Below, one piece after another: positions 13,480 through 25,559 of a stretch of DNA of 64,000 nucleotides (the stretch's first letter is position 1; each line of letters begins with the position of its first letter). Source of the stretch: Stratiolaelaps scimitus (taxonomy: Eukaryota; Arthropoda; Arachnida; Mesostigmata; Laelapidae). The notes under the pieces were generated by a model. The model was not told the origin of the DNA. It did no database searches and worked only from the letters and a program-made list of their open reading frames with translations. Where the stretch lies: the NCBI GenBank assembly GCA_019614645.1, contig JABWDB010000014.1, positions 6,360,501-6,424,500 on the forward strand, given 5' to 3'. Position numbers and translations under genes: made by a program.

Positions 13480-14394
13480 CACAAGAACGCGAAATGCCGT
13501 GAATCAAGTGATGCCCCTGCTTTAACCTGTCCTGGGTCTTGTCAGTGCAAATATTCGACGGGTATTTTGGGAAACTCTGATAGGAACGCGAACATTGTTA
13601 ACGTCGACGGCAATGACGGCTTCAACAACGGGCGACGCGACCATAAAGCTGAGGATATTGCAACTATACCAATGATAGGATATGGTGAATTAGTTAACAA
13701 ACAATTATCAAACCTTCGTTGCGCGCAGTGGCCTCTTATCAGACCTGCGGCCTCGGGGACGACCTCAACTAATCGAATTGTCTCCTCTAAAAAGGGATGG
13801 TTGATCCGAAAGAAGCATCATATAAAAATGGAATATAGAAAAAAACGCACCGCGAGCACATATCACATATGGCCCCAGTTCGGAGGAGCAATTATGCGAA
13901 TAATTCAACTGAGGGTCGAAGCAAAAATCTCTGAAAGGACAGAGGGTTGTAACGAGGCTATCGCAAAGAAAAAAAATTCAGCTTTAAGGTTCTTGCGATG
14001 GGTGCGCCACTTTCGATGGGCGGCGGACACAGATGTCGTCACAGGCGAATGTAACGTTAGGGACAATGCGATCAGTCTTTGTTCACAACAAGAATAATGC
14101 TAATAGATCGGCATCGGAGGCCCGTCCGATGGTGGACTACTAAACTAGCCTTGAAACCGTTGGGATCATCTGTGCGATCCAAAGTAACAAGTCGAAGGAG
14201 TTTGCTAGCAAAGACGGCGACGAGCAAAAAACGTGATAGAAATTCTGCTATTTATAATAGTCACCAGTGAAAGCTGTGTAGGATCGCGGATGGTCAATGC
14301 ATAGGTAACTCAAACGGGACAGCGGGTTGGGAGCGAAGAGATGGACAGAGCGCTCGTAGCGTCAAATGAGTTCATTGATAGGCGTAGAGGAAAG

Positions 14395-14513
<119 letters not shown>

Positions 14514-16524
14514 GTACATGTATACACAGAACGATGTACGTGGAGGCAAAACAAAAAAAAAATAGTGATTCAGGCAAAGATTTGTAAATGGTCGACTGAA
14601 TCGAATACTGAAGCGTGCAGGGGAGGTGGTCGGCGCGGACAGTACTCGCTGGTGTAGAAACTATGAAAGGAGACATGTGAAGGATGAAGAATGCTCCGTA
14701 ACGCTAACGGTGAATAAAGTGGACGAGATGATTATACATATATATATATATATATGTACTAGGTCGAACACAATACAGATGGAGACTATATAGTTGGAAA
14801 TGGTGAAGCATCGGAGAGTAATGCAAGGCAAAGGGAGCAGATAGGAAGAGAGTGTAAATTCACGAGTGGGCCTGTTCAGGCCGCAGAGCGATGGAACGAT
14901 AGAGGAATGAGAGATTTACCTTCGCCTTTACCTGCGTCCTTGATTCCTTGCTCGTCTGCTTGACTGGCTCGGCGTTGTGATGATTCTCTATGAAAAAAAA
15001 GAGGCAGAAATTATATGGCGGGAAGCGCCGGTGGGGTCGAGTCGGCAGCCGCTGATCGTCTCGACCGTGGTGGCCGGCGTTTTGTGAGCTATGGCTTTCT
15101 TTGTGAGGTGCGAGCAGGGGTCACAGGCGTCACGAGGATTAAACGACCCCGTCGGGTGTTAGCGGAGAAGTTCGTCTGTCGGGCGGACCTGAGATGTGGG
15201 ACTGTGTCCTGTGCTGTGGTGAACAACCGTCATAACGACAACAGCAACAACAAGAACCACAATAATAACAGCAGCAACAGCAACACACTGTAGCAAAGGT
15301 TTCGCGGGCTGGCAGCACTCCTCGGCGGTCGGGAACTTCGCAACACTCGCCGCCCTCGAAGGGGCAGAACGCTATCGTTAGCCCTCGAAGGGCTGATGTG
15401 TGCTGCTGCTGCTGCCTCCAGTGGTGACCCAATAGAGACGAAGGCTGTGTTTCAATCAATTGTGACGTTATCGCACGCAGCATCGAATCGTGCTCAGCCG
15501 AACCGGACCTATTCAGGTGACCGGGGACGGCGATAGTCGGTTCTAGCGGAGGAAGCTGAGAGACAAAGATGCGATGTGGTAACGAGACCTGCGAGAGGTT
15601 TGCCTTGTCAATTTCGCTGTTGCAACCGACTGATGGATGTTAGCGAGACGCGAAATCGAGTCCTGATGACTGAGTTCGTAATGTGTCTAGCCGTTAGGTA
15701 AGAATTAGTAGTCTCAGCTGGGTGCACTCATTATACGGAATTGACGCGTAGTGGCATGCGAATGCGTGCCAAAAATTGTCTCGTCCTCGCCGCGCCGAAC
15801 GCTGGCTGGCTTGATAGCACATTTATACGTTATATCGGTGGTTTTTTTTATTCGTTCTGCCTGTGAATTGCAAATCATCCAAACGATTCAGTCATGCCAC
15901 CCAAGTAGCTGGCCAATGAGAAATCGAAATTTGCTAAACTTAACCGGACTCCCAGTGAAATCCACCGTCCCTAATCCTTTGAAACGAAACCACGACACAA
16001 GCTTAGCAGTGTCACCAAAAGCTTCATTTTGAACTGTAGCCGCAACGTTTAAATGTAGAAACAATATCGTCGGGGCAGATAACGCCGGCGGTTGCAGTAC
16101 CAGTGATAACAGCAGCAGCAGCACCACCACCACTGATTGGGGCCTGGGAGTCGTCTAAGGTCATTGAAGGTCATTGAAACCTTTTAGTCATCGAAGGCAC
16201 CGAAATACTCCGACCCCCGAGGAATGGAGACAAATGAACAGACACATGCACTCACCCAGACAACAACAAATCCTAGTCCATGTACATGATTATGATAATA
16301 ATAATATTACTGTTATTATTATTATTATTACTACTACCACTGCTGCTATCATTAAAATACAAACAACGCAGAAATGTGAAGAGAACAACGCCATCTATGG
16401 AGAAATAGACGAAAGTAACATGAATGTGAATGATCTGTTTAGAAAACACGTGTATAAAAATGACTGAAAAAGATATCATCCCACTGTGTGTCTTCCTTTT
16501 TTTTTACTAGCCATTATTAACTGA

Positions 16525-16555
<31 letters not shown>

Positions 16556-17102
16556 ATGGTATATAAAGCAAGAGGGAAATCGTACGCGACGATCTGCGCA
16601 TCATAGATAATTGTCTGACCCCTTGCTGCGAAACGATTTCTCGTTCGGTCCGTGCATGAGAAGTGTGATATATATATATATGTGGCTGGTTTCACAGCCT
16701 AGAACGAACTGTGCTACGCGTTTTCTCTAGTGTAACACTGAACGTAATAAGGAATAGATTGATATCTTCGTGCTGTCCTTGGGGTAGAGGATGAACATCT
16801 TCGATTGATTGTGGGTGCGCAGGAACCTCTACGAGCTGTTCGAAGGCTCCGTGAATTCGAGGGATCGCAACACAACATGAACTACGGCTACATATTAGAT
16901 GCATCAAATGTGGATCATCAGTTGGAGGTAGGTCGCTGGCTCATCCGCACAGGTCAATCACGCTCCTCGTTGACCGATTGTAGAACACGAGGATCGACGC
17001 AATTTCATGGGAAGCTAAAGGCATTTGTTCAGGACGTGCGAAGGACGCATTTCTATTGTTACTGATGACCGACGCGTGGCGGTCATGTAGGTCACGCGGT
17101 CT

Positions 17103-17148
17103 AAAGGCGTCCTACAAGGACGCCTTTGGAGGCGTCCTTACAGGACGC
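17103..17148. other. Two tandem hairpins sharing a GGCGTCCT/AGGACGC core
   Basis: AAAGGCGTCCT at 17103-17113 is the exact reverse complement of AGGACGCCTTT at 17117-17127, giving an 11-bp stem with a 3-base loop. Immediately after it, GCGTCCT at 17132-17138 pairs with AGGACGC at 17142-17148, again with a 3-base loop. The second hairpin looks like a shortened copy of the first. Function is unknown; it may be the terminus of a small DNA element. Confidence 0.7.
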
Positions 17149-19269
17149 TAGCGTGGTGTAAAGGCGGTGGATTGTGATACGGAGGTGCACATACTGGATT
17201 CAATGTACGAACAGTTGAGGTTAAGTCTCAGTGTAGTCCCTACCTAATTTAAGGATCAATCAAACCAAGGCCACAATGGACGTTGCGGGGAAGAGCCTGT
17301 GGGTGCCGGAAATTATTTGTTAAAAGATGGTACCTGTTTTAGTGTGCAAGTGGCTTTTTCTAAAACACAATGGAGGGTTCGCCCTCGATAATCTCCAGAT
17401 CTTTTTCTTTTACTTATATAGTGTATGAGCTGAGCGCTTTCGTCCGTGTTTCTCAGGCGACATCTTCTACGCAACACTAATAAATATAGCGACAATGATA
17501 CCAAACATGCCCGTCACTCTGCGAATGTTATTCAATTCAGTTGTGTCACTCAGCTTTGTCTGACTGTTTTTGATTTTTGTTCGTCATTTTTGAAATCACG
17601 GTTCTCATTTTTGTGGAAACGGTCGAGCAGTAATATAATAACGTGTCCACATGGTGGCTGTTGGGTCTAGAGCTACTTACAATGGTAAACACTGCCCAAA
17701 ACACTGCACCGACAAAGTATCGACTCAGAGAGCTGGATATGTACACCTGAATAACCGGACACCCGGACAACGGGTTACACGCAACTGCAAAACTCGACGA
17801 CTTCCGGGTGATAGTTTTTCGCGAGGAGGAGAATCGGAATCAATCAAACCGGTGTCAAACATGCATCCCTAAGAAACATATTGTTTAGCCTTTCTTCATC
17901 AATGTACAACAGGCGAGTCGATGAGGTATTAGCGCAACCGTCTAATGTTATACAATTGTTCAACATATTGTATCGGTGTCATCCAGTTCAACGGTGCCAC
18001 AACTTCTCCAATCATGATTTAATATTATGACCTTCGATCTCGGATGTACTTGCCTTACTTCTGTGAGGCCCTGAACCGACATTGAGCGGCTACAATCATA
18101 CGTACGGTTGCTCCATTACTTATCCGTGTATATGCTTTTCGGAAAATTTCGATACTGAAAAAATCGATTTTTCTCGTTCGGGATCATAATAATAATAATA
18201 ATAATAATATCTCGTAACAGCGAAACACGCTGATTTCGATGCAATTAAAATAATCAGCTTAGCTCTCATATCACAGCCACGCCTGCTAATTTTTTCGCAG
18301 CCTCTGCAATAGGGTCGTTGGCGGATATTCGTTACATTTACATTTGTTTCAGTAGCACATCCGTTATAATATATGGCATTGCCACTGAAGCCGCAACCGT
18401 GCTACCTTCCCGAAGCTTAACCCGATTTGACTAAGTTGAACTTGAGTGTCTATACGCATTGGTGGTGCAGAGCAATGAAGTACACAATCATTATAGTCAA
18501 TAGTTGTCGATGCTGGGTGTCACGTGCATCACGTCGGAATTAGAGTGGTTGAAGTACGGGACGTGCTGGAGGTCAGATCAATGCGGCAAAAAAACAATTG
18601 AGTCGAAAGTCAATGTCTGGCTTTTTACAAGATCTGAAGGATGCCCTCTTGTATGTGGTATATATAATGCCAACAGTAATTAGCAAGCACCGCTTTTACG
18701 TGATGCAAATGCGAATTATCAATCAAAGCATGATGCAAAGGATGAAGCAAAGGATGAAGCGTTAAAAACGTGCCTGCAGAACTAGACCGCTATTTTATAA
18801 ATTAAATAATGTACGAACAATTTGTTTATTTATTTCGTTGTAAGGTATTTTACTCGGCGATATCGATTCATTCAATCAGTGACATTTACTGACGAAACTG
18901 CAGTTTTACAATGCTTAAGTTCTCGTAAAAATGACAGTAAATTTATTTAGTACAACATGGTACGAGTACACGGTAACTCCGGATAAAAAAGATTTTTTTC
19001 AGAATAAAACACAATATAAATTTGCAGGAAATATTTAGCTTTAACATTGCGTGAGAACATGTCACCTTAGGTAAGATAATATGATATTAGTTGAGACCCA
19101 CCTCAGGAAAAATTCAAATAAGTGTAAAGTTTCAAAAAACGCCGTCCGCGCAGAGGCCGCATATAAACATGAGAAATGTATACAACAGAGAGAGAGAGAG
19201 GAAGAGAAAGAGTGGATCAAAGGAAACTAATAACTGCACATTTACTCAACACCGTCATTTCACTGTTCA

Positions 19270-20165
19270 ATTTCTAGCATTTTAGTCCACGATACGATCA
19301 ATTTTATATTGCAAGCTGACGAATTTTGTCGCTGAGGAAAGAGACCGAATCTCACGAGGGAGCGCGCTCCACGCGACAGGCAGGCGATAGCCTAGAGAGT
19401 GGCGAGCAGACTTTTGGAGAGACATTACAGAGTGATGTATGGAACCAGACCACGACAGTAAAACTGCATCCGAGATGGTCCAGCATCTCGAGAAAGAAGG
19501 TGCGCCGAACGCTGAACTGAAGGCTGTCGACACGTGAAGAAATATCCCGAGGTAGAGTTTATTATCTTCAATAGAGTGGGGTATTTCCTGCGAAAGATGC
19601 GTCAGGATCAATTCAGTGGATCTAGAGTGACGAAAGCCGAAGTGACTTACTGCGAAAAAATTTAAATTGAGGTAGCATTTCACTCTGGAAAATACCAGTT
19701 TCTCCATACCGTTGAAGAGAAACTCAACGAACGATATCGGCCTGTAGTTTGAAGCCGAGGTGCGATTGCCCTTATTTTTGAACAAAGGAATGACTCTGGT
19801 TGTCCCCTAAATTTCGTGGAAAGTAGCCAGTCTTCAAGGATCGAGTGATCAGAGGGGTCAGCGGGCGAGCCAAGGCTGACGAGCCTCAGCGATTAACTGG
19901 AGACTCCCGTGAAGTGTAGGTTTATATCCTGAAGAGTGGAGATTGGGCCGTCATTACCGTCAAGAATACCTGAAAGCAGAGCTGCGCCGCTTTCTCTACC
20001 ACAGCAGGTATTGATAAACTTCCACAGAAGATCCGAATTGGGCCGGAGCTCATTGAAGGTTTCGTAGAAGGAAGCCCCTGCCAGCCTAAGTTCCTGTTTG
20101 TATCTGAGACGGTTGCGAGCGTAAGCCATCTTTGACTCTTGACAAGCCGTATATGCTGTCATACC
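19270..20165 (-). mobile_element. Decayed, internally deleted non-LTR retrotransposon (LINE) ORF2 fragment
   Basis: On the minus strand, 20162-19893 encodes the linker between endonuclease and reverse transcriptase, with the R...W...IN spacing typical of jockey/CR1-like elements. A frameshift and stops follow, then 19785-19282 stays open for 167 codons. It starts with the reverse-transcriptase entry motif (LFKNKGNR...NYRPIS) and continues through FGFRHSRSTE. The motif that is normally LDFSKAFDT has decayed to LHVSTAFSS. The frame then jumps to the usual C-terminal tail (ALPREIRS). The palm region with the catalytic YxDD box is missing, so the copy is dead. The intact reading frame across the deletion is probably chance or the result of a young deletion. 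Clade assignment is uncertain. Confidence 0.75.
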
Positions 20166-20199
20166 CTAATCCAAGACACCTGATGCACCCGCTCGATGA

Positions 20200-21988
20200 A
20201 ACTCTGAATTCTACATATGTGTATTGGGTCGTCTAACCAGCGAAGGGCACACTGAGTTTTTCGAGCTGGGCACGGACCTGCCGGTCAGGAGAACAACGAC
20301 ATTGTAGGAGGTCAGAGATTACCGGCGTGCACTACACAGCGGGCAGATATATCGAGGAATATCCTCACAGTGCAATGTGATCGATGCAGCGCGTTACTCG
20401 ATCGGTATATATATATATATATACAATAAAATGAAGAAAATGGTTGTTCTATCAACATCATCCACGAGCGATTCGGCCATGTCTCTCTATTTCAATTCAT
20501 TGTTCGCACAAAGGGAGTTGCATCTTCGGTATCGTATAACCTCTCTCCTCTCTCTCTCTTTCTCGCGGCCGGTGGGGTCGTCATTTCAATTATGTTCACA
20601 ATGATCTCGATCATCATTGCACCGCCCCCTGCACTCTCCCGGTACGACGTGCATCAGCAGAAGCCACGACGCTATTAGTCGCTATTCCTTATGGCGTAAG
20701 TGTATTTTGTCCGTGCCTCAACACAATTACAATCGGTGTTTGCTCTGTGTGGAGGTCTTGGACAAGATGCCAAGCTTGCCACGATGCCCCGTACCATACC
20801 TCGACAGCTGAATGCATTGGCTGAACGGCGCGAACGCATTTGAGCATGACCGTGGGTCTGCACATCGCGTCGTCCAGAAACGTTTGCAATGCAGACGAAT
20901 TTGCGCGTTTTCGCCTGATGAGCGTACTTGTCACCCCGATAATCCTGATGTCCGTATCGCATCAGCGTTGTGGTGTTAGCCAAGGCTCAGCTGCGGTCAT
21001 TTGGAAGAAGCCGTCAGCAGATGATTTTAATCGATTGTATACAATGAATTGTTAGGGTTGTTGCTACAGATTAAATAAACTTTTACGAATTGATTTTACC
21101 GACAAATGCAATTTAACAGCAAAGCGCCAGCGACCGACTGACGCTTAGGAACTGACAACGTGCACGGTTTTGCAAATGACCGCCACGTATACTTTAAAAA
21201 GGTCGAGACGAGAAATCAAGAACTGTGAGTGGTGACGTTGCATGAACTCTGTGAAAGGTACGTGTTAGCCCAAGAAATTTCGTTGGCCTGAGGTGTCTGC
21301 GGATGTACCCAAACTTCGGCGATCCAAGTTCGATAATGTTTCTATCGAAATGATCCGTAGCCACGCCTGCTAGCCCGTACCGTGTACGCGATCAGCGTCG
21401 AGCTCGGTCAGCAGTGGGCTTCTGCCTCCGGGCGAGTTGTCAATGACATGGTGGAGTGCAGTTGGTCCATTTGTAGAAAATGATAAGATATAACATAACT
21501 TAATTCAAATCCACGTTTGCGAAGCTGCGAAATGCGAAAATTCAATCCATTCCGAGCTACAAGGGCGTGTCTTCAGGAATCGTCAGGAATCAATGATGCG
21601 GGTTCAAAGACAATCAGTGTGATTATAATATTGGTCCGATCTCAGCGGAACAACGTTATAGGCGAAATGTGCTGTAAAACAGGGAAGGCCTCTGAACGAT
21701 GTGTACGTAACACCAAATACAGGGCAGTTGTTTCATGCTCAGGCAAGCACTCACGAAAGGGAGAGAGAGAGAGAGCGAGAAAAGCTGGTTAGCCTGTATG
21801 AAACCCACTTTGTAAATGTCGTGTGCTCATATTGAGTTAGTATCCTTGTAGGAGCCTGGGTACCGGGGATCGTTTCCCGTGACACCTTGCCGCTGTCTGC
21901 CTCGACCTCGGAGTGTCTAAAGGTAACGAGGTCAGTGTTGAAAAAGGTCTCGATCGACAACCGGAGTTACCGATCCTTTCACGTCGGT
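20200..21988. other. Spacer between the LINE relic and the Beclin gene
   Basis: It contains a short TA tract (20406-20422), a CT-rich run near 20550 and a GA run near 21760. No supported exon. The Beclin promoter and any 5' untranslated exon should lie in the last part, but no TATA box or initiator stood out. Confidence 0.4.
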
Positions 21989-24699
21989 ATGGCCCAACGC
22001 GGGGCCGCATCGAAGGATGCTGGATACATGCCCGCAGTACGGTGCCAATGCTGTGAGACGCCGCTGCCAACTGATTCGTGGCCCGATCAGTGTCCTGGTA
22101 AGAATGTGTTTATGGACACGTTGGACACCGTTCAACTCAGGAAGCATTCGTTGCAACAGCCACCTTGCGCCGCGAGCACCGATAGACCTCGCGCGGGCTC
22201 AGTCGACCTACAGGTAGACATTAGAAAGGTGTAAGATATCGTACCCCTGATCGTAAACATCCATTCATGCAACCTCGATTTTGTTTAATTTAATTAAGAC
22301 ACCTAGTGTACTCTTGCGCTAAGCATGTCCAATGTAACCAATCAAAGAGTTTAAATCAGTGAAATGTAATATATATATATAGTATATATATATATATATT
22401 TTTAAATTTATTTAAGGTATATTTTAACGTAATCATACAGTATACGAGCGTAAATGATATTATTGGATATCATCAAGTCATTTATAGGGCCCTTACACAC
22501 ATAATCCCACAGTGTACAATGTGCATCTATATGAATGCTCATCTCTAACATTTGAGGATAAGATACGAACGCACGTTCGTTTACAAAAGGTTAACTATTT
22601 TCCCTTCTAACTGTATGACATCTCTAGAGAACCTCACTTCGACTGGCTGACCTTCGAGATAGACGAGAGCCAGGTGCTTGCTGGGACTCTCCAAAGCCTA
22701 GATCGTACACTCTGCTAGTTCGCGACCTCCAGGATATCACTCAAGAGAAGGTTGACATTCAGCATCCGCTGTGCTCAAACTGCGTCGATACTCTAATCAA
22801 AATGATGGACGATGAAAATAATGCTATCCTGAAGGAGGTTCGTGTGTTTTATGAACGAAATCGCATATATGAGGGGTCCTTTGGCGTTAGCCAGCACCGC
22901 TCTCGTGTGGATGAGAGGAAACGATCACTTTTCAATGCTGTTATATTATATAATGGAAATACTATTGCAAGCCATCTAGCTCCTTGTATTTCGGCAGCTG
23001 CTTGATAGGGACCAAAGGGTCGAGTGGCGGGATATTTCCGTTGACAAATTCCCCTCGAAAACAATGGAAAGAAAGATGAATTCCGTACGCTTGATCAAAA
23101 CGAAACGAAGGGCTGGACAGAAATTCAACCCGGCTGGTGAAAGCTGGGACAAAGGTCTCCACATTATGGGCGAACTGCTTGCCAACGGCAATGTTATTCC
23201 CACATGCGTCCATCTTGCAGAAAAATCACTGAGTGTACAATCAATTAAATGTGAGCCCAAAGCTGTAAATGAATGAGCAGACGCCGAGCTCATTATCTCA
23301 GCTGTTATATACTACCAATACTGGTGAATAAGGAAGAGAATAAGCAGAGGTTAGGCCCCGCCAGGTCTTCTCTTAGTAATACATGAAAGGTTAAGAGCTC
23401 TCCATAATTACATTGGCGTATTGCTATGTTGTATTAATCATCTATTATCTGCATCTATTATCATCGTTCTCTCGTTTTCAATACCTCGTTGCGGTTTTCC
23501 ATTGCCCTAGCTTGGTTAACACGTTGCATTGTTCAACATCTGTTTGTCAGCGAAGAAATTAGTGAGGGCTGTCCCTATACCTATGATGTGTTCTTCGTTT
23601 ACAATATTGCCAGATCGAAGACTTCCAGAGGTACATAGACGCGGAGCCCGCACCGGACGACGGCGGGGGTCTCGACGAACTGCGCGCCGAACTGCAAAGT
23701 GTGCAAGCTAAAAATCAGGAAGTCATTGACGGGATACACAGCAAGCTGGCAGACATGACGAGGTTGGATGCGGAGATCGAGGCGCAGGAGAAGGCAAATC
23801 AGACCTGTTTAGTCGCAATGCGCGACAGCTGGATCGAGTTGGAATCTGCAGAAGATGAAGAGGTGCGTCTACTCATAGCTTGAAATCGGTGCTCTACTCA
23901 ACATGGGATGCCCGGCTGCGGCGATTTTTAGCTGGCGTGCACCAACATTACATTCGCTCCCTTAAATCCCGCTTGTCCTCTATTGATTCTTCATATCTTG
24001 GGTCACGGCGAATGGCATTTCCCCTTCGAAGCCGTCACACCTCAGGTTTCGTCCCCATTAATTTGTTTCGCCCTTTGACAGATCTCGGCGCGGACGCGAC
24101 TGGAGTACGCCACACAGCGGGCCGCTAGCCTACGCGGACAGAATGCATTTCACGCTACGTTCAAAATTGACGTCAGCCGTCGTATCGGGAAAATTAATGG
24201 TCACCGCCTCGGGAGGCTTCCTGACCAGCCGGTCGAATGGGAGGAGATCAACATTGCCTGGGGACAGGCCGCCCACCTGTTGACGTCGCTAGCCCGCAGC
24301 GTGAATGTTCTATCGTCATTTGCCCCCTACCGAATTGTGCCGCTTGGAAATCTCTCATATATTGAGCAGACAATTCGGACCCCCGTTCCGAGTGTGAAAA
24401 GGTTGCCCTTGTACAAACAAAGCGACGATAAGCCCAAGGGAAATAGCCCGTTCGACGACGCCATGGTAGGATTTCTTCATTGTCTGAACATGTTTGATAG
24501 GTCGATCGCGCACTCTATGCCCCACAAAATTTTCCACGATGCAATTGGTGATGGTGAGGGCGGCAACGTATGCTTGATCTTGTTTGATAGAAATGCCGAA
24601 GCGAAATGGACCCTGGCCCTCAAATGCGTTCTGGGGAATCTCCAATTCGCGCTAGACCACCTTGAGCTTCCTGCCACCGCGTTCACAGACCAACAGTAG
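21989..24699 (+). CDS. Becn1: Beclin-1/Atg6 homologue, divergent, 4 exons
   Basis: Exons 21989-22213, 22628-22837, 23614-23862 and 24082-24699 are all phase 0 and give about 433 residues; human Beclin-1 has 450. The first donor could instead be at 22229, adding five residues. An N-terminal CxxC (C19, C22) and a second one in HPLCSNC (C124, C127) match the two cysteine pairs of Beclin. Residues 146-228 form the coiled coil, rich in Glu, Lys and Gln. Residues 229-433 form the evolutionarily conserved (BARA) domain, with NAFHATFKI, INGHRLGRLP, VEWEEINIAWGQ, LPLY, FDDAM and WTLALK in the expected order. Beclin is the scaffold of the class III PI3-kinase (Vps34) complex in autophagy and endosome traffic. 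Oddities: the aromatic finger is absent, the BH3 region before HPLC lacks the usual L..xGD core, and conservation is low overall. It could be a fast-evolving paralogue. Confidence 0.9.
22838..23613 (+). other. Beclin intron 3 carrying a dispersed repeat
   Basis: The 776-base intron has donor GTTCGT and acceptor TTGCCAG. It contains the family 2 repeat tail at 23322-23399. Open frames on both strands at about 22.8-23.3 kb are not supported as exons. Confidence 0.8.
23322..23399 (+). repeat. Family 2 SINE tail (5'-truncated copy)
   Basis: It matches 7105-7181 in direct orientation with a few substitutions. Shared anchors are AAGGAAGAGA, GGCCCCGCCAGGTCTTCTC, TAGTAATAC and AAAGGTTAAGAGCT. The tRNA-like head is absent, so this is a truncated insertion in Beclin intron 3. 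Confidence 0.75.
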
Positions 24700-24834
24700 A
24701 TCATTAACAAGCGGATCGTTGCAACGCGAAATAACGGGAAATTCCCTTTGTGTTCTAACTACAAATAGAATGGGATTTGGATTAGACTATGTCTCTAGGC
24801 GTGAACAGTCGTCACTGGTCGTTGCTACGCTTAG

Positions 24835-24840
24835 AATAAA
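24835..24840 (+). terminator. Probable poly(A) signal of the Beclin gene
   Basis: A canonical AATAAA lies 136 bases downstream of the Beclin stop codon, on the coding strand. Confidence 0.6.
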
Positions 24841-25037
24841 TTGATGGGAATGGCCATACATACACACATCGATAAGGGCCGTCTGAGGGCTGAGTTTAAA
24901 CGATTCTGATTAGTGGAAGCGAGCGCTGCTCAGCAGATAAGTCCGCTATCTCCTCGACGCGCGAAAGGTTCTCGACTTTCAATTGCAGTCGTCGTTCAGC
25001 TCCTACGATTCAGGCATTCACGTTGGCGGATGAGGAG

Positions 25038-25325
25038 ATGGTGGCGTTAGATAACCTCAGCTGGAAAAAACTTCGCCGCTATATAGACCCTGTATATTAT
25101 CATATATATATTTATGATGAAATAGTTTCCCCTGAGCTGTGCAAGGATTATCAATGCGCTAGAATGAAAGGCGCTCTCCTTGATGTGCATGATTCGGGCG
25201 GGCGCGGAAGCTGCAGGGGACTAGTTATGCGACTAATTAATATTCTCAAACAATGCAGCTCTTCCAAGACCGAGAGAATGACACATATGTATACACTAGC
25301 GCAGCACCCAGACATGGGCACGTAG
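25038..25325 (+). CDS. Small hypothetical protein, possibly death-fold (CARD-like)
   Basis: An ATG frame of 95 codons ends at a TAG and is followed by AATAAA at 25554-25559. The frame stays open upstream past an acceptor-like TTGCAG at 24983-24988, so this may be the last exon of a longer gene. I do not recognise the protein. By eye it is mostly helical: a KKLRRYI segment near residue 10, EIVSPEL near 30, then ALLDVHDSGGRGSCRGLVMRL. That resembles the pattern of a caspase-recruitment domain, where LLD, a Gly-rich turn and a final helix follow one another. The likeness is weak and no key residue proves it. The gene is compact, lies 340 bases after Beclin on the same strand and includes a TA-rich stretch encoding HIYIYDE. 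It may also be a chance frame. Confidence 0.3.
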   Translation: MVALDNLSWKKLRRYIDPVYYHIYIYDEIVSPELCKDYQCARMKGALLDVHDSGGRGSCRGLVMRLINILKQCSSSKTERMTHMYTLAQHPDMGT

Positions 25326-25553
25326 ACTTACGCTTCGCACGTCCACTTGATTACGTGGTGGATTAACAAACCCAATTTGACATTCAATTTTAAGATAACC
25401 GAAAGTAGTCATTTTTACTGATAATACAGTCGCTTATACGCATGTGTATACGCATGTTCCAATTAAGATAATGTCGCCAAAGGTTCTACTGAAAACCAAA
25501 TGTGTTTTATTAAGTTCACACAGTGAATGACACTGAGAAAGCTACATCCTATA

Positions 25554-25559
25554 AATAAA
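25554..25559 (+). terminator. Possible poly(A) signal
   Basis: AATAAA on the plus strand, 229 bases after the stop of the small open frame that ends at 25325. Confidence 0.4.

Noticed and set aside
13387..14097. 236-codon plus-strand frame
   Set aside because: Its start is the TA/GA microsatellite; the remainder has no domain and lies in the downstream region of the PAP phosphatase gene.
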